Positions 9,125 to 16,730 of a stretch of DNA of 64,000 bases are shown here, in pieces (position 1 is the first letter of the stretch; each line of letters starts with the position of its first letter). The stretch lies in contig NC_015738.1 of NCBI RefSeq assembly GCF_000270285.1, forward strand, positions 2,170,001 to 2,234,000, written 5' to 3'. This stretch comes from Eggerthella sp. YY7918 (GTDB lineage Bacteria > Actinomycetota > Coriobacteriia > Coriobacteriales > Eggerthellaceae). Position numbers and translations under genes: made by a program. Below the pieces are notes generated by a model. The model searched no databases. It saw only the letters and a list, made by a program, of their open reading frames with translations, and was not told the DNA's origin.

Positions 9125-9152
9125 AAAAAAGAGCTGTGTTCCCCAGGCTCTC
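9125..9152 (-). terminator. Orphan terminator-like hairpin on the minus strand
   Basis: On the minus strand AGAGC and GCTCT pair around a 12-base loop, followed by a T-run (TTTTTT). No minus-strand gene lies immediately upstream, since mazEF runs the other way. It may be a remnant, or it may stop antisense transcription from the TA region before gatC. Confidence 0.35.
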
Positions 9153-9220
9153 TAGGTTTGGCCGCTCGGTACCACAGCTTGCCGTGATTGCAACAGGCTA
9201 CCCCACAACGGCTGAGTTCT

Positions 9221-9249
9221 TGACAAAGCCGTATTTGCATCTTAGTATA
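9221..9249 (+). promoter_or_regulatory. Promoter of mazEF
   Basis: A consensus -35 TTGACA (9221-9226) is separated by exactly 17 bases from TAGTAT (9244-9249), 33 bases before the mazE start. Confidence 0.75.
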
Positions 9250-9266
9250 TACGTATTGTATATACG
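9246..9266. promoter_or_regulatory. Double palindrome, likely MazE/MazEF autoregulatory operator
   Basis: The palindromic octamer GTATATAC occurs at 9246-9253 and 9259-9266, separated by five bases. It overlaps the -10 box and transcription start. MazE-type antitoxins repress their own promoters by binding such sites, so this is the probable operator. Confidence 0.65.
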
Positions 9267-9281
9267 TCGAAAAGAGGCCCT

Positions 9282-9569
9282 ATGGCTACCGCCATTGCGA
9301 ATTGGGGAAATTCTGAAGCTATACGCATTCCGCGCGAAATACTACGCCGCGCTGGATTGCGCAGGGGTGATCGCGTCTCGTTTATCATCAACAGCAATGG
9401 CAATTTGGAGCTTATCCCTGAACACCAAACACATCGCCGCGTCGCTCCCGCACGCGATGTAACCTACGACATGCTTTTCAAGAATTACCAAGGCCCCGTT
9501 CAATCCAACACGTCAGCTTGGCCTGACGATAACCTTGTTGGTGCCGAATACGAAGCGTGGTCGCATTGA
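9282..9569 (+). CDS. mazE: MazE-type antitoxin (AbrB fold)
   Basis: A 95-residue protein with an N-terminal swapped-hairpin AbrB/MazE DNA-binding domain (IANWGNSEAIRIPREILRRAGL, then GDRVSF). The acidic, tryptophan-containing C-terminal tail (SAWPDDNLVGAEYEAW) fits the part that wraps the toxin. The start follows an AAAGAGG site, and the promoter/operator lies directly upstream. The end overlaps the mazF start by 13 bases. It should neutralise MazF and repress the operon. Confidence 0.9.
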   Translation: MATAIANWGNSEAIRIPREILRRAGLRRGDRVSFIINSNGNLELIPEHQTHRRVAPARDVTYDMLFKNYQGPVQSNTSAWPDDNLVGAEYEAWSH

Positions 9570-9916
9570 TTTGCGAACAAGGGGATATCGTAAGCATAAA
9601 CTTCGACCCCTCGAAACGTCACGAGCCTGCAGGTCGTCACTACGCTATTGTCCTGAGTCCCTGGGAAATTAATCGCATGTCCACACTTACGACGCTCGTA
9701 CCCGTCACCTCAACCGACAACGGCTATCCCCTACATGTTCGCATCGCCGAGGGAAATCCCATCCATGGATTTATTCAATGCGAAGCCATTCGCGCTATTG
9801 ACCTTGGCGTACGCGAACAACAAGGTGCCGTTGAGGTTGTTGGCGCTCTCGATGATGGCACCTTGGCCGAAACACTTGCACGTGTCCTTGTTGTATTGGG
9901 TGTTGAACCTATCTAG
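9557..9916 (+). CDS. mazF: MazF-type mRNA interferase toxin
   Basis: A 119-residue PemK/MazF-fold endoribonuclease. Family features are EQGDIVSINFDPSKRHE (strand 1 and the loop), GRHYAIVLSPWEIN, the conserved TLVPVTST strand, and the IQCEAIRAIDL motif that helps form the active site. The GTG at 9557 lies inside the end of mazE, so the toxin is translationally coupled to its antitoxin. Which mRNA sequence it cuts cannot be predicted from this. Confidence 0.9.
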   Translation: MVALICEQGDIVSINFDPSKRHEPAGRHYAIVLSPWEINRMSTLTTLVPVTSTDNGYPLHVRIAEGNPIHGFIQCEAIRAIDLGVREQQGAVEVVGALDDGTLAETLARVLVVLGVEPI

Positions 9917-9978
9917 GATACAAAACTATATCTTTTCTTTGATCGAATACGTCCATCCATTTTCTTATGTTAATACCC

Positions 9979-10009
9979 CTTGACGTCTTATACTATGCGT
10001 TATATAGTA
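9979..10009 (+). promoter_or_regulatory. Promoter and PadR operator of the PadR-DUF1700-DUF4097 operon
   Basis: TTGACG (9979-9984) and TATAGT (10002-10007) are 17 bases apart. An inverted repeat ATACTAT (9989-9995) / ATAGTAT (10003-10009) covers the spacer and the -10 box, where a PadR dimer would block RNA polymerase. Confidence 0.7.
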
Positions 10010-10030
10010 TCGGGCGAAAGGAGGTATCCA

Positions 10031-10345
10031 ATGGACGCACAAATGAAACGCGGATTTTTGGAAGTGTGCGTGTTGGCTTCTCTCAAGAGCCAAGATTCAT
10101 ACGGCTATCAAATAGTCAAAGACGTGCCGACGGTGCTGGGCCTGACCGAGTCAACACTCTACCCCCTCCTCAAACGCATGGAGGCGGCAGGACTGTTGAC
10201 AACCTACTCGGTTGAACACAACGGCCGCTTGCGCAAGTACTACCGTATCACTGAAGCGGGCGTGCGCCACATCGACGATTTTCTGCGTGAGCAGGACGCC
10301 GTTATTTCCATCTACGATTACGTGAAACGAGGTGCCAACCGATGA
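10031..10345 (+). CDS. PadR-family transcriptional regulator
   Basis: A 104-residue winged-helix protein: MKRGFLEVCVLASL, then SYGYQIVKDV, then LTESTLYPLLKRMEAAGLL (recognition helix), then the wing with YRITEAG. The start at 10031 follows a strong AAAGGAGG site at 10017-10024. The longer frame to 9980 overlaps the promoter and is rejected. It ends ATGA-coupled to a DUF1700 gene, the usual PadR partner. It is likely an autorepressor of the operon that responds to an unknown signal, possibly envelope stress. Confidence 0.93.
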   Translation: MDAQMKRGFLEVCVLASLKSQDSYGYQIVKDVPTVLGLTESTLYPLLKRMEAAGLLTTYSVEHNGRLRKYYRITEAGVRHIDDFLREQDAVISIYDYVKRGANR

Positions 10346-11055
10346 ATAAGACCGAGTTTTCAAACGAACTGCGGCGTGCGCTCGGCAAATTGCCGTCATA
10401 TGAAGTGGAGCAGTCGATCGCCTTCTACACCGAAGCCATTGACGACCGCATGGAAGATGGCATGGCCGAAGAAGATGCTGTAGCAGCGCTGGGGCCCATC
10501 AATGCCATTGCGGCGCAGATCATCGCCGAGACTCCCCCTATCCCAAAAGCTATCGCCAAAGCAAACACCGGTAGCCGTACCCTCAATATCGTGCTTTTAG
10601 TGCTGTGCTCTCCTTTTTGGGTGCCGCTTACTCTGGTATTCGCATGCACGCTTCTTGCAGTATACCTGGCCATATGGTGTGTCATTGTCGCACTTTGGGC
10701 AGTTGTTGCCGTGCTTCTTCTTTGCGCGCCCTTGGGCTTCGCATTCTTAGCCTACTGCATAGCAACGGGCTTTCCCCTTACAGGTGTCTATATGTTTGGA
10801 TGCTGTCTTATCTGCTCGGGTCTGGGCCTCTTCGCATGGTTTGGTGTGTTGGCTGCAAGCAAAGCACTCGTCGGGGTTACTCATACGTTTGCACGATGGG
10901 TGCGGGGACTCTTTAAAAAGCAGCGCCCCGAGAACAACGGGGCTTCCGCAGGCGGTCCCACTGCCCCAGCAGACATGCCCCAGCCGCCAGTAGCCATCAC
11001 AACCCCGTACCCCTTCACCTCGGAAGGAGCGCAGAACTATGACAACCGCGCGTAA
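10342..11055 (+). CDS. DUF1700 (HAAS) membrane protein
   Basis: A 237-residue protein. Residues 1-70 form the helical HAAS-type signalling domain (MNKTEFSNELRRALGKLPS, ..DRMEDGMAEEDAVAALG..). Residues about 80-175 contain three or four membrane helices. The last 50 residues are basic, then proline-rich and cytoplasmic. Such proteins occur beside PadR regulators and DUF4097 proteins in many Gram-positive bacteria and are thought to relay envelope signals. It overlaps padR by four bases and the next gene by 17. Confidence 0.85.
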   Translation: MNKTEFSNELRRALGKLPSYEVEQSIAFYTEAIDDRMEDGMAEEDAVAALGPINAIAAQIIAETPPIPKAIAKANTGSRTLNIVLLVLCSPFWVPLTLVFACTLLAVYLAIWCVIVALWAVVAVLLLCAPLGFAFLAYCIATGFPLTGVYMFGCCLICSGLGLFAWFGVLAASKALVGVTHTFARWVRGLFKKQRPENNGASAGGPTAPADMPQPPVAITTPYPFTSEGAQNYDNRA

Positions 11056-12226
11056 AACAGTTCTTATCATTGCCAGCGTGCTGGTTGCAGGAGGCCTTGC
11101 GATAGCGTTTGGAGCCTTTGCGGCAGCAGGCTTCGATATACGAAACCTCTCCAACGACCCGCGCGACTGGGAAAAGATCGAGCAGACTTTTGAAATAAAC
11201 GCCAGCACACCCTACACCTCTATCAACGTATATGGCTCCGAAGAAGATGTACGTTTTGAACACACCGAAGGCGATCGTATCGAGGTCGCTTATTGGGATA
11301 GCGCACAAGGCGACAAGCATCACACCCTCAGCGACGAGGCGGGCGTTCTTAGTCTTACAAGCGATGCGCGCAACCAGTTTTTGGGACACATTGGCCTTCT
11401 GAGTTTTGCTCGCGAAGATCGCGCGACCGTGATTAAAGTCCCAAGCAGCTACACGGGCGCCATTACGGTGAAAACGCAGGTGGGCGAAACGGAAATCGAT
11501 TCGCTTACGCAGGTTGAAGCATTGAACGTATTCTCAGATGCTGGGTACGTGTCCGTTAAAAATACGCAGGCCGGCGCCATTGAACTTCGCAGTTCAGCTG
11601 GCGGACTTGAAGCGGTTGGCATTCAGGCAGAGCAGCTTGTTGCTACAAATTCGGCAGGGTCGGTATACCTTCACGATATCGACGCGCAGACGCTTGAGGT
11701 CCGCAATGACGTGGGAAACATTGAAGTCAGCGAGGTTCGCGCCAAGAACATGGTAACCTCCACAAAAGCAGGAAGCGCCGATTTGTCGGACATTGAGGCT
11801 GACTCGCTTGAAACAACAAGCGAAGTAGGAAATCAAAACCTCTTCAAGGTGCAAGCAGACACGCTGACCGCCACGAGCTCCATGGGCGCCATAACCGCTC
11901 GTGCTCTCACGGTAACCACAAGCACGCTTGAAGCTCAGACCGGCAATGTAAGCGCCACATTTACCGAAGAGGCCAACGCCTACGTGATTGACGCGCAAGC
12001 ACAGCTTGGAAGCGTACACGCCCCCGAGGGAGCGCCCGAGGCAACAAAGCATATTACCGCTCGCGCGACGACCGGCAACATCGACCTCGCATTTGGAGCA
12101 CACGCCGGCGGTCAGGGACAAGACTACAGCCAATCCAAAAATTCAGGGTCGGAATCAGACCACAGCACACCTAAAGCTCCTGCTGCGCCCGAAGCGCCCG
12201 CAGCACCTGCAGCACCCAAAAACTAA
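11039..12226 (+). CDS. DUF4097 beta-helix-like extracytoplasmic protein
   Basis: A 395-residue protein with an N-terminal signal or anchor helix (VLIIASVLVAGGLAIAFG), then a region of short, regular beta repeats typical of DUF4097 putative adhesins, for example GSVYLHDIDAQTLEVRND, GNIEVSEVRAKN and GSADLSDIEADSLET. These stack roughly every 18-20 residues from about 130 to 320. The C-terminus is a low-complexity Ala/Pro tail. The gene is third in the PadR operon, followed by a terminator. It probably sits at the outer membrane face, with unknown function. Confidence 0.85.
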   Translation: MTTARKTVLIIASVLVAGGLAIAFGAFAAAGFDIRNLSNDPRDWEKIEQTFEINASTPYTSINVYGSEEDVRFEHTEGDRIEVAYWDSAQGDKHHTLSDEAGVLSLTSDARNQFLGHIGLLSFAREDRATVIKVPSSYTGAITVKTQVGETEIDSLTQVEALNVFSDAGYVSVKNTQAGAIELRSSAGGLEAVGIQAEQLVATNSAGSVYLHDIDAQTLEVRNDVGNIEVSEVRAKNMVTSTKAGSADLSDIEADSLETTSEVGNQNLFKVQADTLTATSSMGAITARALTVTTSTLEAQTGNVSATFTEEANAYVIDAQAQLGSVHAPEGAPEATKHITARATTGNIDLAFGAHAGGQGQDYSQSKNSGSESDHSTPKAPAAPEAPAAPAAPKN

Positions 12227-12237
12227 CAGAGCAGCAA

Positions 12238-12279
12238 TCCCTCTCTCCGTTACGGAACATTCAAATAAGGAGAGAGGGA
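12238..12279 (+). terminator. Terminator of the PadR operon
   Basis: A perfect 11-bp stem, 12238-12248 with 12269-12279, sits 11 bases after the DUF4097 stop. The loop is 20 bases and no T-run follows. Confidence 0.6.
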
Positions 12280-12345
12280 CATCTTAGTCTAGGAGTATTG
12301 CAAATCACAATGCACCACTTGACCTCTATGCATCAAGCAGATCAA

Positions 12346-12636
12346 TCAGAGAGTCACCAGCATAACCTCAATCCCACTCTTCTTGAATACCGGTCGCATA
12401 TATTCAGCATCGCGAAGTTCGGGCAATACTTGTTGCAATGCAAGAAATATATCGGCAGAGGGTGTACGGCTTGCATCTTCGAGCGCATAAATCGTTCGCT
12501 CCGATACACTCAAACCTGTTTGCTCTTTAACCGCCTGCGCAAGAAGTGCGCCACGCGTGTACCCATTCAAGAGACGTGAAGCCTTAAGCAACGTGCCGTA
12601 TGCACTCCAATCAATGATGCTGTTTTCTTTCGCCAT
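12346..12636 (-). CDS. XRE-like helix-turn-helix regulator
   Basis: A 96-residue protein with a helical DNA-binding fold: LLKASRLLNGYTRGALLAQ, then GLSVSERTIYALEDASRTP as the turn and recognition helix, then LALQQVLPEL. The start at 12636 has a GAAAAGAG site; the longer frame starts within the operator palindromes. It is divergent from the BrnT-type toxin gene, and two palindromes lie between them. It may repress both directions, acting as a third component of the toxin-antitoxin locus, or be an unrelated small regulator. Confidence 0.65.
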   Translation of the reverse strand: MAKENSIIDWSAYGTLLKASRLLNGYTRGALLAQAVKEQTGLSVSERTIYALEDASRTPSADIFLALQQVLPELRDAEYMRPVFKKSGIEVMLVTL

Positions 12637-12652
12637 AGATACTCTTTTCAAT

Positions 12653-12702
12653 ATTGCACTTTTGTGCAATTCCTGATATATTTAATTGCATTATAGTGCA
12701 AT
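12653..12702. promoter_or_regulatory. Paired palindromic operators (ATTGCA...TGCAAT)
   Basis: Two inverted repeats of the same type occur 32 bases apart: ATTGCAC/GTGCAAT at 12653-12670 and ATTGCA/TGCAAT at 12685-12702. The second contains TATAAT on the minus strand, a likely -10 box of the XRE-like gene. The arrangement suggests cooperative binding of a dimeric repressor. Confidence 0.6.
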
Positions 12703-12811
12703 ATTGTTTCGTTTTGCATACGGAATATCCAAGGTGCAAAAGTCAGCTCATTCATGCAGTATTGCCAATTGGTGTAATTATAGTGTAAAATTGGCACGTT
12801 TAGGGAGCATT

Positions 12812-13078
12812 ATGAAGTTTGAATATGACCCAGCAAAAAGTGCAGGCAACCTTATCAAACACGGCATAGACTTCGAAAAAGCTCAAGAACTTTGGAATAG
12901 TAAAACAATAGAACTAGAATCAAAAGCATATGTTAGCGAGCATCGTACCCTCGTTCTGGGAAAGATAGAGGGAAAGCACTGGACAGCTATCGTTACCGAA
13001 CGTGGTGACGCAACGCGAATCATCTCCGTCAGGCGCTCAAGACAGAAGGAGGCGCGCTATTATGACGAAACAAATTAA
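12812..13078 (+). CDS. BrnT-type ribonuclease toxin (DUF497)
   Basis: An 88-residue RelE-fold toxin with FEYDPAKSAGNLIKHGIDFEKAQELW at the N-terminus (the family norm is F-W-D-P-K-N, then HG-I-F-A), the strand RTLVLGKIEGKHWTAIVT, and the end RIISVRRSRQKEARYYDE, which holds the usual catalytic Arg/Ser cluster. The start at 12812 is preceded by GGGAG. The partner gene overlaps it, starting 17 bases before its stop. The order is toxin first, as in brnTA. Confidence 0.87.
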   Translation: MKFEYDPAKSAGNLIKHGIDFEKAQELWNSKTIELESKAYVSEHRTLVLGKIEGKHWTAIVTERGDATRIISVRRSRQKEARYYDETN

Positions 13079-13319
13079 AGTCGAAGAGCTCGATGATATG
13101 TTTGATAATGGGGAAGACGTTATGGACCACTTTGACGTAAGGCACCCTATTATAAGAAACGACGGCAGTGTACGACGCGTAAGTGTCGACATGCCCGAAT
13201 GGATGATCGAGCAACTCGACGACGAGGCTCGACACTTAGCCGTCCCTCGTCAGGCAATTATTAAAATATGGCTTTCTGAGCGACTTGAAAGACAGAGCCA
13301 AGCTCGACAAATGTCTTAG
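13062..13319 (+). CDS. CopG/BrnA-like ribbon-helix-helix antitoxin
   Basis: An 85-residue protein: an acidic N-terminal half (VEELDDMFDNGEDVMDHFD), then a ribbon-helix-helix domain near 45-80 (VRRVSVDMPEWMIEQLDDEA, then LAVPRQAIIKIWLSERLE). The ATG at 13062 has an excellent GAAGGAGG site, whereas the longer frame lies inside the toxin gene. The overlap with the BrnT-type gene and the family identity make it the antitoxin and probable autorepressor. Confidence 0.85.
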   Translation: MTKQIKVEELDDMFDNGEDVMDHFDVRHPIIRNDGSVRRVSVDMPEWMIEQLDDEARHLAVPRQAIIKIWLSERLERQSQARQMS

Positions 13320-13338
13320 GTTTTTGCTCACAAGCTTC

Positions 13339-15363
13339 TTATCTGTAGGCATTGAGTTCGGCGAGGAAGGCTTCGCCGTAGCGCGCGAGTTTGGTAGCAC
13401 CGACGCCGGATACCTCAAGAAACTCCTCTTCGGTTGTTGGAAGCTTTGCGCACATGTCGCGCAATGTGGCATCCGAGAACACAATATAGGGCGGCACCTC
13501 AGCCTCATCGGCCAGACGTTTACGCAAGATGCGCAGGCGTTCGAACAGTTCGTGGTCGACATCGGCAGCGGCGGATGTTGAACCAGACGCACCGAATACG
13601 CGGCTCGCGCCAACAGCGTCCGCCGCGTGCGACCGTTTAGGCTTACGCACAACGTGCTTCATGGCCAGTCGAAAGTCGTCGGCAGCTGCTTCGCGAGCGC
13701 GCGGACCCAACCCCACCGTAGGGTACGTACCCTCGGTGATGACGAGGTACTCCCCCGCAGCCAGAAGTTCGATAATCTCCTTGACCTGCACGGCCGGCGC
13801 ATCCACCGTGTTGTAGCTGGTCGCCTCATCCAGATGCAGGTCAAGCACCTTCGCGCTCTGTGATCCGCGCAGCACGTCAACGACAAGCCCCTTACCAAAG
13901 CGCCCGCGCAACTCCTGAACGCATCGCATAACCGCCCGCGCCGTATCGGTAACATCGACAGCGTCGAAATCGCCTGCGCAGTTGGAACAATTGCCGCACT
14001 CACGGGTCGTTCGTAACGTCAGCGAGGGGGCTTCTGGTGCTGAAGATTGCGGTGAAAGCCCGACGAAGCGTGCTTCTGCACGTGAGGAGGGCTTGGAGCC
14101 GCAAGACTCGGCACCAGAAGCCGCCGCAGCGTCGAGTAATTCCGTCGGCTGGCAAGCCGACGGAATGTCATCTTCGCCGAAGTAATCGAGGATGTAGCGT
14201 CGCAAGCATCCGGTTGTATTGCAGTAACCGGTCATGGCCGCGAGCAACCGCCGACGTGAGGCACGCACGGCTTCGGCTTCCTCGAGCGTCAGCTCTTCGT
14301 TGCCCGACTCCTGCTCGATAAAGAATCGGCACGTGGACACATCGCCATCACTCCACAGCAACATGCAGGTGGACGGCTCCCCATCGCGTCCCGCACGACC
14401 TGCCTCCTGATAGTACGCCTCCAAAGAACCCGGCATGTTGTGGTGCACCACATAGCGCACATTGGACTTATCGATGCCCATGCCAAATGCGTTCGTCGCC
14501 ACCATGACCGGTGCGTCATCGGCAATGAACGCTTGCTGGCTCTCAATACGCGCCGCAGAGGACATGCCCGCATGGTAGCACGTAGCACGCACGCCAGCCG
14601 CGACAAGCGCGTCATGCACCTTTTCGGTGTCTTTGCGCGTGGAACAATACACGATGCCGGAATCCCCCGGATGTTCGAGCGCATACGAGGCAATCCACGC
14701 AAGCTTCTTCTTTGGCTCCATACGCTCCACACCGAAGTAGAGGTTCGGTCGGTCAAACCCGGTAACCGCTTCATAGGGATCGCGTAAGGCCAAAAGCCGC
14801 ACGATGTCACGACGCACACGCTCGGTGGCCGTCGCCGTAAACGCCGCCACAACCGGACGCATGGGCAGCTGCGCGATAAAATCGCCGATGGTCAGGTACG
14901 ACGGACGAAAATCCTGGCCCCATTGCGACACGCAATGCGCTTCATCCACCGCCACAAGCGGAATGCGCGCTTCCGACGCAAACGCGAGGAAACGCGCATC
15001 GGTCAGACGCTCAGGAGCTACGTACATGATCTGATACGCTCCCGCCAGAGCGCGGCGCAGCACCGTAGCCTGCTGACCAGGCGTAAGTGTGGAGTTCAGG
15101 TAGGCGCCGCGCACCCCTGCATCAAGAAGCGCGCGCACCTGATCGCCCATAAGCGACACGAGTGGACTCACCACAAGCGTCAGACCTTCCAGCACGATGC
15201 CGGGCACCTGATAGCACACCGATTTGCCCGCGCCTGTGGGCATAACCGCAAGTGCATCGCGGCCGTCAAGAATGGCCCCGACCACACCTTCCTGCCCTGG
15301 ACGAAATGCCTCGTACCCAAAGTGCTCCCTCAGCGCCGCCCGCGCGGCCGCCCCGTCAACCAT
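13339..15363 (-). CDS. recQ: RecQ-family ATP-dependent DNA helicase with inserted palindromic element
   Basis: A 674-residue 3'-5' helicase for recombination repair. In order it has the Q-motif region FGYEAFRPGQ, Walker A TGAGKSVCYQVP, the DEAH box VAVDEAHCVSQWG, motif IV-VI segments (SGIVYCSTRKDTE, FGMGIDKSNVRYVVHHNMP, YQEAGRAGRDG), the zinc-binding subdomain, a winged helix and a C-terminal HRDC-like domain (LRILRKRLADEAEVPPY). In the zinc subdomain, between the first Cys (CLRRYILDYFGEDD) and the ECGNCSNC cluster, about 58 extra residues are present. About 31 of them are read from the 92-bp palindrome at 14030-14121. Confidence 0.95.
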   Translation of the reverse strand: MVDGAAARAALREHFGYEAFRPGQEGVVGAILDGRDALAVMPTGAGKSVCYQVPGIVLEGLTLVVSPLVSLMGDQVRALLDAGVRGAYLNSTLTPGQQATVLRRALAGAYQIMYVAPERLTDARFLAFASEARIPLVAVDEAHCVSQWGQDFRPSYLTIGDFIAQLPMRPVVAAFTATATERVRRDIVRLLALRDPYEAVTGFDRPNLYFGVERMEPKKKLAWIASYALEHPGDSGIVYCSTRKDTEKVHDALVAAGVRATCYHAGMSSAARIESQQAFIADDAPVMVATNAFGMGIDKSNVRYVVHHNMPGSLEAYYQEAGRAGRDGEPSTCMLLWSDGDVSTCRFFIEQESGNEELTLEEAEAVRASRRRLLAAMTGYCNTTGCLRRYILDYFGEDDIPSACQPTELLDAAAASGAESCGSKPSSRAEARFVGLSPQSSAPEAPSLTLRTTRECGNCSNCAGDFDAVDVTDTARAVMRCVQELRGRFGKGLVVDVLRGSQSAKVLDLHLDEATSYNTVDAPAVQVKEIIELLAAGEYLVITEGTYPTVGLGPRAREAAADDFRLAMKHVVRKPKRSHAADAVGASRVFGASGSTSAAADVDHELFERLRILRKRLADEAEVPPYIVFSDATLRDMCAKLPTTEEEFLEVSGVGATKLARYGEAFLAELNAYR
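14030..14121. repeat. 92-bp palindromic element inserted in frame within recQ
   Basis: The arms are four successive pairing blocks: 14030-14040 with 14111-14121 (11 bp, perfect), 14047-14052 with 14099-14104, 14056-14061 with 14089-14094, and 14069-14073 with 14078-14082, closed by a 4-base loop. The blocks are separated by non-pairing internal loops, so a long regular hairpin forms. It has no stop codon in the recQ frame. Confidence 0.8.
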
Positions 15364-15446
15364 GCGCTACTTCCCTTCAACTGTTTATTCACCATACATA
15401 ATAGCGCGGCAATCATGGTATGGTTGCTCCGACGATTGGAGTTCGC

Positions 15447-16730
15447 ATGAAAAGTAGTCTGACCCGCCGAACGTTTTACTTGACCCTTGCCACGATAGTC
15501 GTATTGGCACTTGTTGGTTGTGCGGAACGCGCTCTTGCCGCGACCGATCTTATGGCAAACGTTACGCCGCAAGATGTCTCATCTTCGGCTGAAAATCTTA
15601 ATGATGCCCAAGCCGAAGCCCTGACCGACTTTGGCGTTCAGCTTCTACAACAGTCGAACGCTGGCGAGGACAACGTTTTAATCTCGCCCCTTTCGGTGCA
15701 GTACGCGCTTGGCATGACCGCTAACGGATCGCAGGGCGAAACCCGCTCCCAGATGGAGCACGTGCTTGGCAGCGATGTCGAGCGTCTCAACGAGCAACTG
15801 CTTGCCTATCAACAGACACTTGAAGCAAGCGCTGAGGGCGCGGAAGACAACGCGAGCCCGCTCAAGCTAGCAAATTCGCTGTGGATTAGGAATGGATTCG
15901 AGGTCAACGATGCTTTCCAGCAAACCAACGCCAACTACTACCAAGCCGGAGCATACCAGGCCCCCTTTGACACAGGAACGAAAGACGACATCAATCAGTG
16001 GGTAAGCGACAACACCGACGGAATGATCGAGCAACTTTTGGACGAGGTTCCCGCTAGCGCCGTCATGTACCTGGTAAACGCCCTCGGGTTTGACGCAAAC
16101 TGGATGAACGAATACCAAGCCGAGGACGTACACGAGGAAACCTTCACGCCCGAAGAAGGTGCCCCTCACCCGGCACAGCTCATGTACTCGACCGAGTCGA
16201 ACTACCTTGAGAATGATCGCGCCATCGGCTTCATGAAGCCCTACGAGAGTGGCCGCTACGCCTTTGCCGCCCTTCTGCCCCAGGAAGGAACGAGCATGGC
16301 CGACTTTGTTGCGACGCTCACTGGCGACGACGTGCGTACGTTGTTAGAAACGGCGCGCTGGGACGTTGAAGTTGATGCGGCTGTGCCGAAGTTCTCGAGC
16401 GACTACGGCTGCGATCTGTCCAAGACGCTTGCAGCAATGGGCATGACTGATGCGTTCGATCCCAGCCTTGCAGACTTTTCCGGCATTGGAACTGCCGACG
16501 ATGGCACTTTGTACATAGGCTCGGTTGCCCACAAGACGCATATCGAAGTGGATGAGCACGGCACGAAGGCCGCCGCTACAACTTCGGTAGAAATGAAAGC
16601 AACCTCAGCGATGCCCGTGGAACAGGAAACCAAGGTGGTGCACCTTGACCGACCGTTCGTCTACGCGATCATCGACCTGGACACCAACGTGCCGATTTTC
16701 CTCGGGAGCGTTATGGACGTTGAAAGCTAG
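15447..16730 (+). CDS. Secreted lipoprotein serpin (serine protease inhibitor)
   Basis: A 427-residue protein. Residues 1-27 are a signal peptide ending in a lipobox-like LALVGC, so it is probably lipid-anchored outside the cell. Serpin landmarks include NVLISPLSVQYALGMTANGS, the middle YLVNALGFDANW, and the C-terminal HLDRPFVYAIIDLDTNVPIFLGSV (the family usually has F-x-H/D-R-P-F-xF-x-I). The reactive-loop hinge reads EHGTKAAATT, small residues at P14-P8 as in inhibitory serpins. With standard spacing P1-P1' would be Thr-Ser, but this is inference. It is convergent with the amidohydrolase, and their stop codons overlap in CTAG. Confidence 0.92.
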   Translation: MKSSLTRRTFYLTLATIVVLALVGCAERALAATDLMANVTPQDVSSSAENLNDAQAEALTDFGVQLLQQSNAGEDNVLISPLSVQYALGMTANGSQGETRSQMEHVLGSDVERLNEQLLAYQQTLEASAEGAEDNASPLKLANSLWIRNGFEVNDAFQQTNANYYQAGAYQAPFDTGTKDDINQWVSDNTDGMIEQLLDEVPASAVMYLVNALGFDANWMNEYQAEDVHEETFTPEEGAPHPAQLMYSTESNYLENDRAIGFMKPYESGRYAFAALLPQEGTSMADFVATLTGDDVRTLLETARWDVEVDAAVPKFSSDYGCDLSKTLAAMGMTDAFDPSLADFSGIGTADDGTLYIGSVAHKTHIEVDEHGTKAAATTSVEMKATSAMPVEQETKVVHLDRPFVYAIIDLDTNVPIFLGSVMDVES

